NCBI RefSeq assembly: GCF_029784135.1
Contig: NC_073746.1
Location: forward strand, 63,552,763 to 63,616,762
Source of the DNA: Toxorhynchites rutilus septentrionalis
Lineage: Eukaryota > Arthropoda > Insecta > Diptera > Culicidae
Direction: 5' to 3'
Length of the DNA stretch: 64,000 bases
Shown here: piece by piece, positions 49,274-60,568 of the stretch
Layout: every line of letters starts with the position of its first letter
How positions within the stretch are numbered: the first letter of the stretch is position 1
Translations under genes and position numbers: made by a program
The notes under the pieces: model-generated
Told to the model about the DNA's origin: nothing
The model's database searches: none
The model's input: only the letters and a program-made list of their open reading frames with translations

Positions 49274-49785
49274 GTACGTAGTCCTGGAATCGCGAAAGTT
49301 CATTCACCTCTAATATCTGAAATGACGATTTACCCATGCTTCTAAGTTTGGAAGTACGTTTTGAGGAACATATTCTGGTCTGCACAAAGGCAAGCGAGTA
49401 CAAAAGTGCTCGCAGCTTGCATATATTTGCAATGCGGATTTCCCCAGGTACATTGATTTAGAAGTCCGTGTTAGGGAAACACAGCTCGGTGGGAACAAAA
49501 ATATCCCCTACTCGCATGTATATTTTCAAAGCGGATCTCCACAGGTACATTGATTCTGAAGTCTGTGTTGGGGAACCCGTAAATTGGGCCAATCAAAACT
49601 TGGTAGTTAGGGCTATCTAAATGCCCTAACTACGCTTGACATTTTACAGTTATTCAACTGTTTATCTCATAGAATATAACATTTTATTAATTGTGATAGA
49701 CGCGTAGAAATATCTCCAATCAATTGATGCAAACATCTCTCCGACCTATAAAGAAATGTTCGAGTTATAAGCATTCGGAATCTTT
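49274..49785 (+). repeat. Copy C of the repeat carrying the 95-bp array (two units)
   Basis: gcgaaagttcattcacctct at 49294 matches 35119. Units with aatgcggatttccccaggta and aaagcggatctccacaggta are 95 bp apart (about 49416 and 49511). The tail (cagttattcaac, tagacgcgtagaaatat, gttcgagtt) matches 35590-35720. Confidence 0.75.
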
Positions 49786-49989
49786 CATTTTTTCCAACAT
49801 GTTCTGTGTTTAGGTTTTTATTTCACCCCCATATACTCCGGTTAGACGTAGTCCCAAGTCAAAAGTATCATAACACAGCGCGATTCTAGATAATTTACGA
49901 TGAACAAGGTCCCTCGAATAGCTTTTATCTGGATAGAAAGTTTTTCCGAATAGTAAATAATCCTCAAAGAAAAAGGAAGAAATATTCAA

Positions 49990-50150
49990 AAAAAGGTTTA
50001 AAATTTTGATAATTTTTTTCCTCTGTATTATCGTGACTTCCATCACTTTTGGCTGGTTCGTCACTTTTACCTTCAACTTCGTGAGAATTGAACTCTTGAT
50101 CTTTAACGTGAGAGGTTTGAATTTTACCACTACCCCAGATTACCTCCGCA
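49990..50150 (-). mobile_element. tRNA-derived SINE, copy 3
   Basis: In reverse: ggaggtaatctggggtagtg (A-box region), agatcaagagttcaattctc (B-box region), gacgaaccagccaaaagtg, then cacgataatacagaggaaaa. Same family as 188-341 and 27446-27603. A clean target duplication could not be identified. Confidence 0.7.
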
Positions 50151-50154
50151 CTTT

Positions 50155-50520
50155 TTTGGTAATAGTTTTGATAATAAATTAAAATCAGTTGAACGCAACC
50201 CGACAGAGAATCTCCTTTATTAATTTTTGCATTGTCTGGGTAAACGTAATACACCAGGCTAACGTATGCCATCCGACGCTCGCTAACCCTCGGTCGGACC
50301 TAACTAAAGTATCGTCTCCTATGTTTCAAACTAACCGGGCAATCGGTGGAACACAAGTTCGCTTGCGAAAGGCCGCCACTTCCAACGGCGGTTCGGCGGC
50401 CGACCGGGATTGCGTTACCTTGGCGGCCTGGGGCATCGGTTCCTCACCCTCGTTGGATGGGGATTTCGCCCCATTACATCGACCTATATAAATTTCATTA
50501 CGAGAAGACAAATTCATAAT
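50155..50520 (-). mobile_element. Possible LTR-type fragment
   Basis: On the minus strand a G+C-rich block is followed by AATAAAGG (about 50212) and gcgttcaactgattttaatt, resembling the U3-R-U5 order of a long terminal repeat. No primer-binding site, second LTR or gag/pol coding is seen. The 100-codon plus frame and 63-codon minus frame over it are unrecognised. Confidence 0.3.
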
Positions 50521-50592
50521 AAAAATAGCGCTGCGGTCGCGTAATACGTAAGTGTCATTTTTTTCTTTTTACCAATTCTTTTCACATTTCTA

Positions 50593-50869
50593 AAGACGCG
50601 TCCATATTATGCCGAATGATGCCGATCGACCTGTACCAGGTCGTTATGTAATGTGGACGCCCCATCGGGTGCACGGAGCCATCACGAACACACGAAGCAC
50701 AATGCCGTCAACGCTAATTTACATCGTTTTATTTTGGTACGAGTTTCTTTGATCCGGACCGACTTGTTTCGGGTTGGGTTCGGTTTGAATCGAGTCGGTT
50801 TTCGCACGTCCACACTTATTCGGCTTTACCGTCCGGCCAAGGTCGATTGGCGTAATGTGGAGGCGTCTT
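50593..50869. mobile_element. 277-bp MITE-like element with ~23-bp inverted ends
   Basis: The left end AAGACGCGTCCATATTATGC and the right end, in reverse, AAGACGCCTCCACATTACGC agree at most positions and continue with a shared GATCGACC-like word. Inside is a G+C-richer, non-coding body. The flanking bases do not give a certain target duplication. Confidence 0.6.
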
Positions 50870-51102
50870 AAGACATGTATGCTTTATATTTTTCATGTTA
50901 AAATTACCTGATTAATTTCCAAAGCTCGTGTTCATTTCTAAATTGCCTCTTAGCCTTAAAGAGCAATACGGAAATGAAAGAAGACGGCATGGTTAGTTGT
51001 GTATAAACTAATTTCTAAAAATGAATCAGCTAAGTATTTAACATCATTTTAAAATTTTAGTCATTGCTCTCTCATGTTGTATTGATTGGATCTTATTTGT
51101 TA

Positions 51103-51840
51103 CTAGCTGACCCGGCAAACTTCGTTCCGCCCAAAATTGATTTTTCGTTATCACATTCACGTTTTCTTACTATGCACACGTTCATGGGTCCAATCGCAGA
51201 ACTGTTCATTGATTGATCTTCTGATTGACCCTTTACAATTTACTTTTGATATAAATTTCCTAGGACTTCTACCAAAACTCTTCATTATAATATCAGATTA
51301 TTTTCAGACACAATTATCACAATTAGATTTCTCAACCACTCCGAATAATATGTTTCTTTATTACATGGAATAAATGTTTGAAACAGAGAATATAATAGAA
51401 TACAGACAACCCTAAATCACACAATTCCTTTCTGTAGTTTTGCTCTTATCAACACATTCGGCGATCCATTTTTTTTTTATAGAGATAGAAGAAGATATAG
51501 AAGTGCGTTTTAACACATTAAAATCCATTTCCACTTTCGAACAAAGATCAATTTCGTTAACGCAAACATCAAATGGACTAACAACGCTTGTCACTGTGAA
51601 GTTGTACAACAAATGCGAATTGAATTTTCCGAATGTCATGTTTGGTTGAAATATGTGTATTATTTTTACGGGACCCCCTCTTCATTTGTATGGCAGCCCC
51701 CTTGTCCTTCGAGAGGCGATAGTTGTGTTGAACCACCATAGAAACAATTATTGCTCCCTAAAACTTCCATATACAAATTTTGGTTTAATTGGCTTGATTA
51801 GTTCTCGAGTTATGCAACCCCCTCCCCTCAAAAACTAATC
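51103..51840 (-). mobile_element. Helitron-like family copy, reverse orientation
   Basis: Starts at the reversed 3' end (A|CTAGCTGACCCGGCAAAC, 51103), then family body (ttcatgggtccaatcgcag; aatccatttccactttcg) and half a monomer near 51665-51830 (tttgtatggcagccccc, gattagttctcgagttatgc). Compared with the 2726 element it keeps an extra segment (acacattcggcgatcc) shared with 62710-62790. Confidence 0.7.
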
Positions 51841-51855
51841 CAGGAGGATATTCAT

Positions 51856-51938
51856 TCGGGTGAATGTTGCATTGGGGTATTTGTAACATTCGGGTAAATG
51901 TGCTTTGGGTAAACGTGTTTTGGGCAAATGTTACACAA
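51856..51938 (+). repeat. Degenerate 16-17-bp minisatellite, about five units
   Basis: Units resembling ttcgggtgaatgttgca, ttggggtatttgtaaca, ttcgggtaaatgtgc, tttgggtaaacgtgt and tttgggcaaatgttaca follow head to tail. Confidence 0.7.
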
Positions 51939-52332
51939 TCGTCTCGAATAGTTCCATGTGTGGTCAAGAAGTATCAATTGATTTTTAGTTGAATTGCTGA
52001 AATTTAAGCACTGGTTTATTTGACCACCTCTGTAGGTTATATCCGCAGTTCCCCTACTCGTACAACAAGGTTCTAAAGGAGTCCTAACGAGAAAATAGGT
52101 TTTGGTCAGCCTTCAGTTCAACTGTTCCGTACGGCATCGGCTCAAGGAGATGTTCGAAGCAAGGTCAAGTTTGTTTTCGCCAATGAATTTGCTTGAAAAG
52201 TCCTGATCTTCGAGAGGCACTCCAGTGGTTCTTCAATGGATTCGTTTTCATTGAAAAGGACCTCACCCCACCCAGCACCCAATCGAGAATTATAGAGCAT
52301 TTGTGCAGTGTTGAAAAAAATCAGCTTCGCTA

Positions 52333-54318
52333 CACTCAAAAAAATATACACGTTGATGTTACCTGAAAACATACGTGATTTTTCTCCATCATATTTTTCA
52401 CTTAGTATTGACGTTAATAAGAATGAGCATACAGAATGAACCCATAAACTTATGAATTTCACGCTGTAATTACATGACTTCTCCCGTACTTATATATCGG
52501 AGTGATCGGAGTTTTATTTTCAATCATTTTTTTTCATAATTTCATTATATTCCAATCCTTCTATCACTAATTAGGATGATAAATTGAAAAATAATACAAC
52601 TATATAAACATTACAATAATGCAACAGAACAAACAATGCGCAACATTTTATTACAAGTTTGCATATATAGCTTATACAGCATTAACTTTTATCAAGAGAA
52701 AAGTCTCATAAAATTTCCTGCAATTAGTAATTGTATAGAGGCGAATGAACTGCAAAGTCTAAAGACTCTCAAAAACAAAGAATGGTCAATAATTGTGTAG
52801 TATTTAAAAGGATAGTATATGATAGTTGAATAAACTTACCAGTTTGTAACCAAATTGGTGTTCATAATGCGGAAACTGCGCCAAAAGTTTCGGAAATATT
52901 TCTACGTTTCCTAGGTATTGCTTTCTTAGATAGAAACTTGCTGCCCAATTCTCCAGCAATATTAACCAAGGGTACTCGATTGATCATCATGAGATATTAC
53001 TTTTAATCCCCTTTCGTGAGTCGTTTCTTTTATATCACTTTTCCTCTTATTGTTTTAGATTGCCGATTTTATTCGCACTTTGGCCACCGGGATTTTTTTC
53101 GATCGCCCTCTCGTAGTATATAGTATTTGTCTTATAAATTATTCTTTAGTTTTGTTATTGAGTTATTATTGAAATATTTTTCTACCTTTTTTCTGACCTA
53201 AGCAACCTCACTTTTCGTTGATTGAATGTTTCAGAATCATCAGCCATTGGTTCCTTTTTAGCGTTAGATGACAATAAGCAGTTCTTTGTGGAAAATTGTC
53301 TAATTTGTTAGGAATATTGTACTCGGAAGATTCGTTTTCAATATTTCCTGGGATTACAAACTCATCTGTATTTCTTTCAGACCTATTCTTGATAAATCTT
53401 CCTGTTCGAAGACCCGCGGCACTCGTATCGTCGTTTGTTTAACGAATTCTTTAGGTAAATTCGCTACCGCTTCGATTTTTACACCACTGAATCCTGCTCC
53501 AAAAACTTCTCTGTTTGTATTTAGACGATCTGCTGTTTGAATGAAGCTGCAATGTTTTCCTGAAGTGACGTCATGGAATCCCTCTAATTCAAATGTCTTT
53601 AATTCGAATATTCTAAGTTCATAATCTGTACCTATAATAGACTGTGTTGTATTTTATATTTTAAAAGTATATAAGTAAGACTTACCGTTCATCAAAAAAT
53701 CAATAAAATCAGTTAGAAACTCCAAGCCTTTAAGCAATCGAGACGCCATCGTGAATTCTGTAATTTTTCAGACAGAAAATAAACATCTGCGATGATAAAC
53801 GGCCAGTGTCGACGTCTAGGGGCGACAATCGAGTCTGGGAGCCAAACTAATTCCTATCAGATTAGAAGATCTGAATGCTGTTTCCAAATTTTGAAATTTG
53901 AATTGAAACTTTTGTATCATGCTTTTTTATCACTCAAAACACTTAGTATAGACTCTTACTTGACCGTTTGGCTAGATATTTCCACAAAAACTACTCATTA
54001 TGATATAAAATCTTCATCAGACACATTTTTCGTTTCCACAATTTGCGGAAAACATGTTAATCTATTATATAGAATACGTATTTGATACGGAAGAGTAAAT
54101 TTTCATTCATAATTTTTCATTTTCTCAGTGTGTTCAATCCTCCTGAAATTCCATTGTCATTATCAATACCCCAAAAGCGGAGCACGAAGCTCAATGCATT
54201 CAAAGCATTGACATTCCTATTAGTATCACCCATGTGTCATATAACTCATGAAAAATGAACCCCGTTTTCAATGCAAAGGAGTTTCCACATAAATCTAACT
54301 TGTACATTTTTTTGAGTG
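52333..54318. mobile_element. Unassigned 1986-bp DNA transposon-like element with TA target duplication
   Basis: The left terminus CACTCAAAAAAATATACACG and the right terminus, in reverse, CACTCAAAAAAATGTACAAG agree at 18 of 20 positions and stay similar for about 8 more. TA flanks both ends (52331-52332, 54319-54320). Between them lies a minus-strand region with splice-consistent open frames and an AATAAA signal. I do not recognise the terminus or the coding as a named superfamily. Confidence 0.6.
52640..53749 (-). CDS. Candidate spliced gene inside the 52333-54318 element, function unknown
   Basis: Exon 1 (53749-53686) begins ATG and encodes MASRLLKGLEFLTDFIDFLM plus two codons. It ends at a canonical GTAAGT donor. 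A 54-nt intron (53685-53632) closes with TTATAG. Exon 2 (53631-53354) stays open for 92 codons (DYELRIFELKTFELEGFHDV, then HCSFIQTADRLN and TIRVPRVFEQEDLSRIG) to TAA, giving 113 residues. Just beyond, another frame remains open (EFVIPGNIENESSEYNIPN), so the stop may reflect a frameshift. Further down, 52979-52840 is open (YPWLILLENWAASFYLRKQY, then FPKLLAQFPHYEHQFGYKL) up to a second GTAAGT, with a TTGCAG acceptor at 52718 and AATAAA at 52652-52647. No domain is recognised. It may be a decayed transposon gene. Confidence 0.45.
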
Positions 54319-54329
54319 TAAGCTCAAAT

Positions 54330-55150
54330 GAATAGATTTTCGGGCTAGGTTGCATCGAAAACCTATATATTCCAAACGAAAATCAAAATGACAGATCCAG
54401 ACAACCAGTGAATATGAGCAAATGAACTTCAAATTCATTTCTTCAATATATGTTTTGAGGTTTATTTTTCCACCCAGTGTCATTTTCATCTTGATTATTC
54501 AAGATGCCATAATTGAATTTCATTGTAGTCAAATGAATATCAGCTGTTGTTTACTTTTAACATGAGGCAGCTGTTTGCGGTTGGTTTTTATTTATGCCGT
54601 TGTTACATTATGCGCGATTTCTTGTAAAGTTCGTTTCATCTAACTCTGGCGTTTTTGTTCTCTAAATGGTTCAGCCTGACTAATTTTTTATTTTTGAATT
54701 TCGATTCAAAATCAATGCCAGAACGAATATCGCTTCGAATGTGATGAATATCAATTTGTTGCTTTTGATATTCAAAGTATAAATAACAGCGAAGTAATGA
54801 ACCCCACTCAATACCGCATTCATTCATTATAGCAAATTTGTTCATGCATCAGCGATATGAACAAAATGAACTCGTTTGTTATTGTCATCAATATACTAAG
54901 GACAGTGTGTTTCAAGCTGAGAAAAAGTCATTCACACTGAAATAAAACCATATTCGTTACTCGTGAATATTTGTTGATATTCTAAGACACTGCATTTGTG
55001 TCCAAAATATGACTCAAAACTCATTTGTTTCATCAAAACTTTACCGTTATTTAGCTGATTACAAGATTGCGGATTTCGAGTGACATTCCTTACAATATTG
55101 TGAGGAGAAAATTTTGCCCGAATTTTCCAGAATCTAAACATCACAGAATG
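54330..55150. other. Intergenic with possible MITE ends, no gene
   Basis: ccacccagtgtcattttc (54469) and ttcacactgaaataaaacc (54928) resemble terminal words elsewhere, but their orientation does not frame one element. Short frames only. Confidence 0.3.
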
Positions 55151-57640
55151 CCGGAATCACATCCTGAGCGAGTTACGCAACCGTTTTAAATTTCATCAAA
55201 TCGTCACAACGATCGTTCTTGAACCGGAGATTTCAAGTTGAAAATCGCGGCCGGTTCAAGATCATCATATTGTGTTTGGCATAAAGTAAACACCACGAGG
55301 AAGTACAATCGAGGAATATTAATGGCCCATTTAAGTCGTTCAGCGCCATCCGAAAAATGACCGGTACTCCACACTCTCTCAACGCAGGGGCGAGTACCGA
55401 AAATGTGACTTCCACAATTTCGTATGCGCCAGCAGGCTTACATTAGTCAACGGGCCAAACGCATCGATTATTTATTTATATTCATATCTACAATTCAGCA
55501 AACATTTTATTCCTGCCGTATTTCTGTCAAGTCGAGTCGCAGTTGATTATTTTATTTATTTACTGTTTTTTTTTTGTGCTTAGTCCCCAACACGAGGCAG
55601 GCATCAGCCCGACGACGGCCATCGGACGACTGCTGGCCGAAAACACAAAACCAAAAACAAGAAACAAAGCATTAGTTGCGTGCGTGTGTTTTGTCGATAT
55701 CATCGCGCCTTAAATTGTATGATCCTATCAAACTTTGTTTCTGTCTGGTTATCAAAATTTTCCAGACTCGATGAATAATTGCAAGACGAATACCAGGCAG
55801 GCGGGGAGGCTGTCAGTCGCTCAAACGTACATATGAAAACTAAATGGTCGAATTGTTTTCTCCTTCTCTATGTGCCAGACTGTAATTGAGTCCCCTTCCC
55901 CCGCTGACGTTCCACTCCACGATATCAGACAGAGGTTTTTTTCCTTCATTTTTGTAGGGCAGACCGAGACAATGGCTGGGTCGCGAAAGTGCCTGCCGAG
56001 TGGGTGTGAGGGGCGTTGGTGGCAGAGGGGAGAACACCCAGGCACATATGCTCAATCACTCACTCACTCTATATTTACATACAATTTTTGTTAATTTGAA
56101 AACATAACGACAGTTTGACCTTGAAACCAGACTGGAAGGCGGAATAAAGCCAGAAATTAGCAACAGTCAGTCGGGCCAGCAGCATACAGGAACGAATAAC
56201 TCCAACATGAAATTGTCTGGGGGATGGTGAATCGACATATGAAACACTGTTATTTTATTACAGCTCTTTTTTTCCTTTAATAAGTAGCTGACGACAATTT
56301 GATATGTGTGTCTGAATAGGAACGAGTGGACTTTAATGCTGGTGTGACATGATGAATGCGTAACAGACAGCATATTTGAATATGCCCTCGTGGAGGGGGG
56401 CCATTGTAGAACTTCTGGCGGATATGTTATTTTGTTGCAACTCGAGTGCAACGCGCAATATATTTCGGTCTTATTTTCCAACACGCATAAGATGAGTCCA
56501 ATGTTGAAATTGAATTTGCGCATCCAGCAACAAAGATTTTATCAGCGCACACCCAAAAACAGCAATAAATAAATTAAAATGACCAAAGCGAAAAAAACAC
56601 TCTCCGGTATGCCAGGTTTGGGTATGGATCGTGCGCAAACGAAATCGAAAATTCTTCAAGGTCGCTCAATTGATATTCACATGCAGTTTCCAGCCGGACC
56701 ATGACCGTATCATCCCCGGATTCAGCCGAAACATGTTCGAGGAGTGTGCGCGCAAGATTCACGTTTCATATGGCAGTTTAAGTCGAGATTTTCAAACAAA
56801 TAACGAAAAAAAAAATACAACCGCATACACGAAATGAAGATGATGATCGAAACAAATGAAATATAAATAATTCCACCGGACCAGGCCGACAATTGACTTG
56901 TTGAAAGCGAAGCTTTGGCGATGCGAAAGGACGCCTCACCCCAGAAGCGAACGGATCACAATACTGCTTTCCTCCCAGCAGCAACTGAGAGCGTGCAATC
57001 CTGCTCTCGGAAATACTTGACCAGCGAGCATTGAGCGCTTACGAACATTTGCTAAAATTAATAACGTTGAAACGCGACACTCCTTTCCTGTCCCAACCGT
57101 GGGACTCTTCTTTGGCTCTGGCTTCCTTTGGGTAACTGAACAGCGTGGAGCGAGGAGGGAGGGGGCAAGAATGAGTCAGGAATTGATCTTGAACTGCTGG
57201 AACATTAACGGACAGTGGTGCCGTGGAAACATTGGAGGTAGAGTTGAAAATTTAAGATGTTTGTATTTTTCAAGCACAAAACAAAAGCTTTCAAACGTTT
57301 TCGTTAAGCGAACTGAATGTATTAAAAATATGACCCTTGTTTATAAGCTCCTAGAAGCTCTTCGCACAGAATCCTGACATCGTCGAAGCTGTTCGTACAC
57401 CTTTTTTAAAATTTGAGAATACAAAACATAAATTTACTCTTAGAAAAATCAATTCAGAACATAGAAAAAAAGCTCGAGGCTAGATCTATAGAGTGTCTGC
57501 GGCAATATTTCCACGTTGAACTAGGCCTTCTATTCAAGCGTGAGAACATTGGGATCAAGTGGGATCAAGACATTTTCTCACAATCTTCTGTTAATACCAT
57601 GAAAGCCGTAGTTTCACCTAATTCCAGCTCGTCGGCAAAT
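55150..57640. other. Intergenic or intronic host-like DNA, no gene recognised
   Basis: Moderate base composition with few repeats. Many 60-118-codon frames overlap on both strands with no domain. A ggag|gtagag donor-like word at 57233 follows a 40-codon open stretch (NCWNINGQWCRGNIG), which is not enough to call an exon. Confidence 0.35.
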
Positions 57641-57650
57641 AATCCGAAAC

Positions 57651-58279
57651 CAGTGAAAGGTACAGATTTTTTCGTTATTTTTGGTACAGATTCTGTACGG
57701 TACAGAGTACAGATTTTTGTCAAAAAGTACAGAGTGGTACAGATTTTTTCCACGTGTGAAATTTCTTGCATTTCTTACAACAAACCAACATTAAGGTACA
57801 CGAAGACTTTTACACTGCAGTATCGTTTGGTGCTACTGATCTTAAAAGCATTTATAATGCAATAATTGATCAGTACGTGATTCCGTAAGGACAGAACTCC
57901 TCACAAAAATCGTCTGAAAGAATTCGTGTCGGATGGTGCGACGTATTTTTTGCCCCAGATCAACAGATTGAATCGTGCAACCATACGATGAACGTTATTT
58001 TGAGATCAAATGATTTGAATAAACATCGTGGCGGCAGCTCGAAAAGTTTAATAAACCGTAGTATGCAATCTAGATTCAGAGAAACTATGTAACAGCAATC
58101 ACACGAATGGCTTGCAAATGTGAATGTAGTATTTGTAATAAATAAATGAGTTTTTTTTCTTGCTAGTAATTTTATTTCTCTACAACGAATATTTTCGATG
58201 GTACAGTTTTTCGGAATAAAAAGTACAGACGGAAAAGATTTTTAACTCCTTTGGTGCAGATTAAAATGTGGCAACACTG
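57651..58279. mobile_element. Short non-autonomous hAT (629 bp) with GTACAGA-rich ends
   Basis: The left end is CAGTGAAAGGTACAGATTTT and the right end, in reverse, CAGTGTTGCCACATTTTAAT. The flanking octamers are TCCGAAAC (57643-57650) and TCAGAAAC (58280-58287), 7 of 8 identical. The left 130 bp repeats gtacagattttt words. The right side has agtacagacgg and ggtacagttttt. No transposase. The open frame across its left edge (57413-57865) is chance. A related right end lies at 60190-60236 (gtggcagcactg). Confidence 0.65.
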
Positions 58280-58292
58280 TCAGAAACTAAAT

Positions 58293-58684
58293 GCGGCATT
58301 CCATCTATTCAACATGCTACAAATCAATGGTAAACAACAATGGATATGATACTTGCGTAATTTTTTATTTTGTTTCCACCTCAACCACTACACAGCAGTA
58401 TGCGAACGCTCACTGCTCCAATATATCTGTTCTGATGTTTTTGTTTCCATGATCAAACATTCTGTTGTTCCATTATTGTTGTGAGTTGTGATAATCGTCA
58501 ATAAATGACGAAGTTGCTCCAATATTGTCATACATATCGTGTTACACACGCCGCATCGATCCGCAGGCCATTGGATAAGGCCAACAATGCTCGACAAGAC
58601 CAATTATGTCGTAAAAAGAGACACTCTAATAAGCAAGAACCATTGACCTGTAGCATGTAGCATGTTGAATAGATGGAATGCCGC
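58293..58684. repeat. Foldback element: 38-bp inverted arms, one with a 7-bp duplication
   Basis: GCGGCATTCCATCTATTCAA plus CATGCTAC...TCAATGG (58293-58330) is matched in reverse at 58640-58684. There the core TAGCATG is duplicated head to tail. The differences are that duplication and two bases (AA/GG) in the inner part. The 310-bp centre is non-coding. The element begins 6 bp after the hAT target duplication ends. Confidence 0.8.
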
Positions 58685-58689
58685 CTTAG

Positions 58690-59700
58690 GTCGTTGATTC
58701 ATTAGTTTAGATTTTAGAAGGTTTTCCAGCGCAATTATAGTTTTCAATGTCCTCGAAGTCATTTTCAAACTTCTTGCGCCTCATGAAAAATACTGAAAGT
58801 TGTAGATTTTTTCCGAAATAATACCGAATGTCTCAGAGATGTTTTGTTCAGTTCAACATTGAATTTTATTGGATAACGCTGACCCCAAATGGTATTGCAT
58901 TTTGGACTCTTCTAGTTTTTGACAAGGTAGCTGCGGCTGATGCGTCGCTTCGCCCTCTACAATCTCGGAAGAAATCTGCGAGCTCTTTGTTGCTCAAGAA
59001 AAACTCAATCTAGAAACATTGTCAAAACACCCTGTGTATTATTCACACAATTGTAATTATAACTCAACAAACGAACTTAATCCATGTAATAACATTTTTC
59101 GACAAGCGTTTGATAATCAAAAGGCTTTATGACAGCCACAAACAATATTAGCATTGTTATGAAATCGGCTTATGTTTTTTTATCTTTTTAATCCTGAGGT
59201 CCTGAGCTCTGTACCAGAGGGGTTAAAAATCTTCCCCATCTGTACTTTTTCTTCCAAAAATCTGTACCATCGGAAATGTTTGCTGTGGAAAAAATATATT
59301 TTACAAGAACGAAAAAATACTCATCCATTTACTATAAATACTACATTTGCATTTTCAAGTCATTCGTGTGTTTGATGATGTTTATACATAGCTATCAATG
59401 TTTATTCAAATCTTTTGATCTCAAAATAGCGTTCATCGTATCGTTGCTGAACCGATTTCGAAGCTTATTTTTGTTCTGATTATATTTAGAAACAAAAAAA
59501 TCCAAGGAGTGGGACGTAGTGAGAACGTCACAAACAAGGCATCGAAACGCCGAATTTCAGACATCAAATCTTTGTCCACCAATCCTGCACATGCTTGTAC
59601 TCTGAACCTGGGATTTTCTTACGGAGTAATTTTACCTTTAGGGTACGTCATTAATTCTCCAGATCTTGTATATTCGCAACGTAGAACCCTTGACAATTAT
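58690..59700. other. Intergenic, with inverted GTACAGA-type sequence at 59205-59275
   Basis: ttaaaaatcttccccatctg plus tactttttcttccaaaaatctgtaccatcgg reverses the right end of the hAT at 57651-58279, so it is a fragment of another copy. No gene is seen. Confidence 0.45.
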
Positions 59701-59706
59701 AATTAA

Positions 59707-60087
59707 CTAGCTGACCCGGCAAACGTTGTTCTGCCATATAATGTATTTCTAGAGAATATTTTGGTTGGTAAAAATAAAGAATATACTTCGTTCAGATCTG
59801 TCAAATTGATCTAAATGATGATTTTCACAGTGAAACATACATATGCGTACCTCTTATTTTCGAATTTTCCCTTTTTATTTTAAATATCCTTCTTATGTAT
59901 AAAGATATGCATAATACATTTTTTCGAATTTTTCCAATAATCTCAAATATTTCCCAAAGTAGTCTATCATTCTAATTTGGGTGAAGACAAACTCACAAAA
60001 TAAATGGACGACGTAGATCTGATTAGCCGTTCTCCCGTGATGATGAGTTATACGTACGTGTGAAAAACTCTCTTTTATATATAAAGA
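59707..60087 (-). mobile_element. Complete 381-bp Helitron-like element
   Basis: In reverse it reads A|TCTTTATATATAAAAGAG at the 5' end (60087) and GGCAGAACAACGTTTGCC, GGGTCAGCTAG|T at the 3' end (59707). The GGCA...TGCC stem about 12 nt before CTAG, with insertion between A and T, fits Helitron rules. The body shares only its termini with the monomer-bearing copies. Non-coding. Confidence 0.7.
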
Positions 60088-60189
60088 TTGTAAATGTTTT
60101 TATGATCACCAGCACCAAGCGATACTGCGGCGTAAAAGTCGTCATGTACCTCAATGTTGCTTTGTTCAAATGTAAGAAATTTCACACGC

Positions 60190-60236
60190 GGAAAAATATG
60201 TACCTTTCCAGATAAATCTGTACGTGTGGCAGCACT
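60190..60236. repeat. hAT-type right terminus fragment
   Basis: cgcggaaaaatatgtacctt, then tctgtacgtgtggcagcactg. In reverse this starts CAGTGCTGCCACACGTACAG, matching the right end of the 57651-58279 element. No left partner was found. Confidence 0.5.
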
Positions 60237-60239
60237 GAT

Positions 60240-60568
60240 CCTGAGGGGGTCATTACTTGTGGAGGAGACATAAGATCCTTCATCTTGCTATATTCGCTTA
60301 GCTTTGGTTACCGTTCTCATTGTCCAAATCCGTGCCTGGTCTCTTCACTCAGTGGACTCGTCATTCCATTCTCGTGTCCTTTTGAATGTTCTAGTTGTGG
60401 TCGATTCCGTTTCAGTAGTCCTAGTCATGTATGGGCAAAATCGCATCGAAATTCGTTCAACAACACTCATTTACAGATAAAACTGACCCTTCTATTCTCC
60501 GTTTATGCCTCACTTTATTTGAGACAGAAAACATTCACCTATCCTCTCCGCAAAGTTCATTCTCGATT
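60240..60568. other. Spacer, no gene supported
   Basis: A 123-codon plus-strand frame (60285-60656) crosses this stretch and runs into the palindrome. Its composition is Ser/Phe/Leu-rich without a domain, and a second frame overlaps it, so I do not call it. Confidence 0.4.

Noticed and set aside
57413..57865. 150-codon open frame
   Set aside because: Its second half runs into the repeat words of a hAT terminus, so the frame is not a unit.
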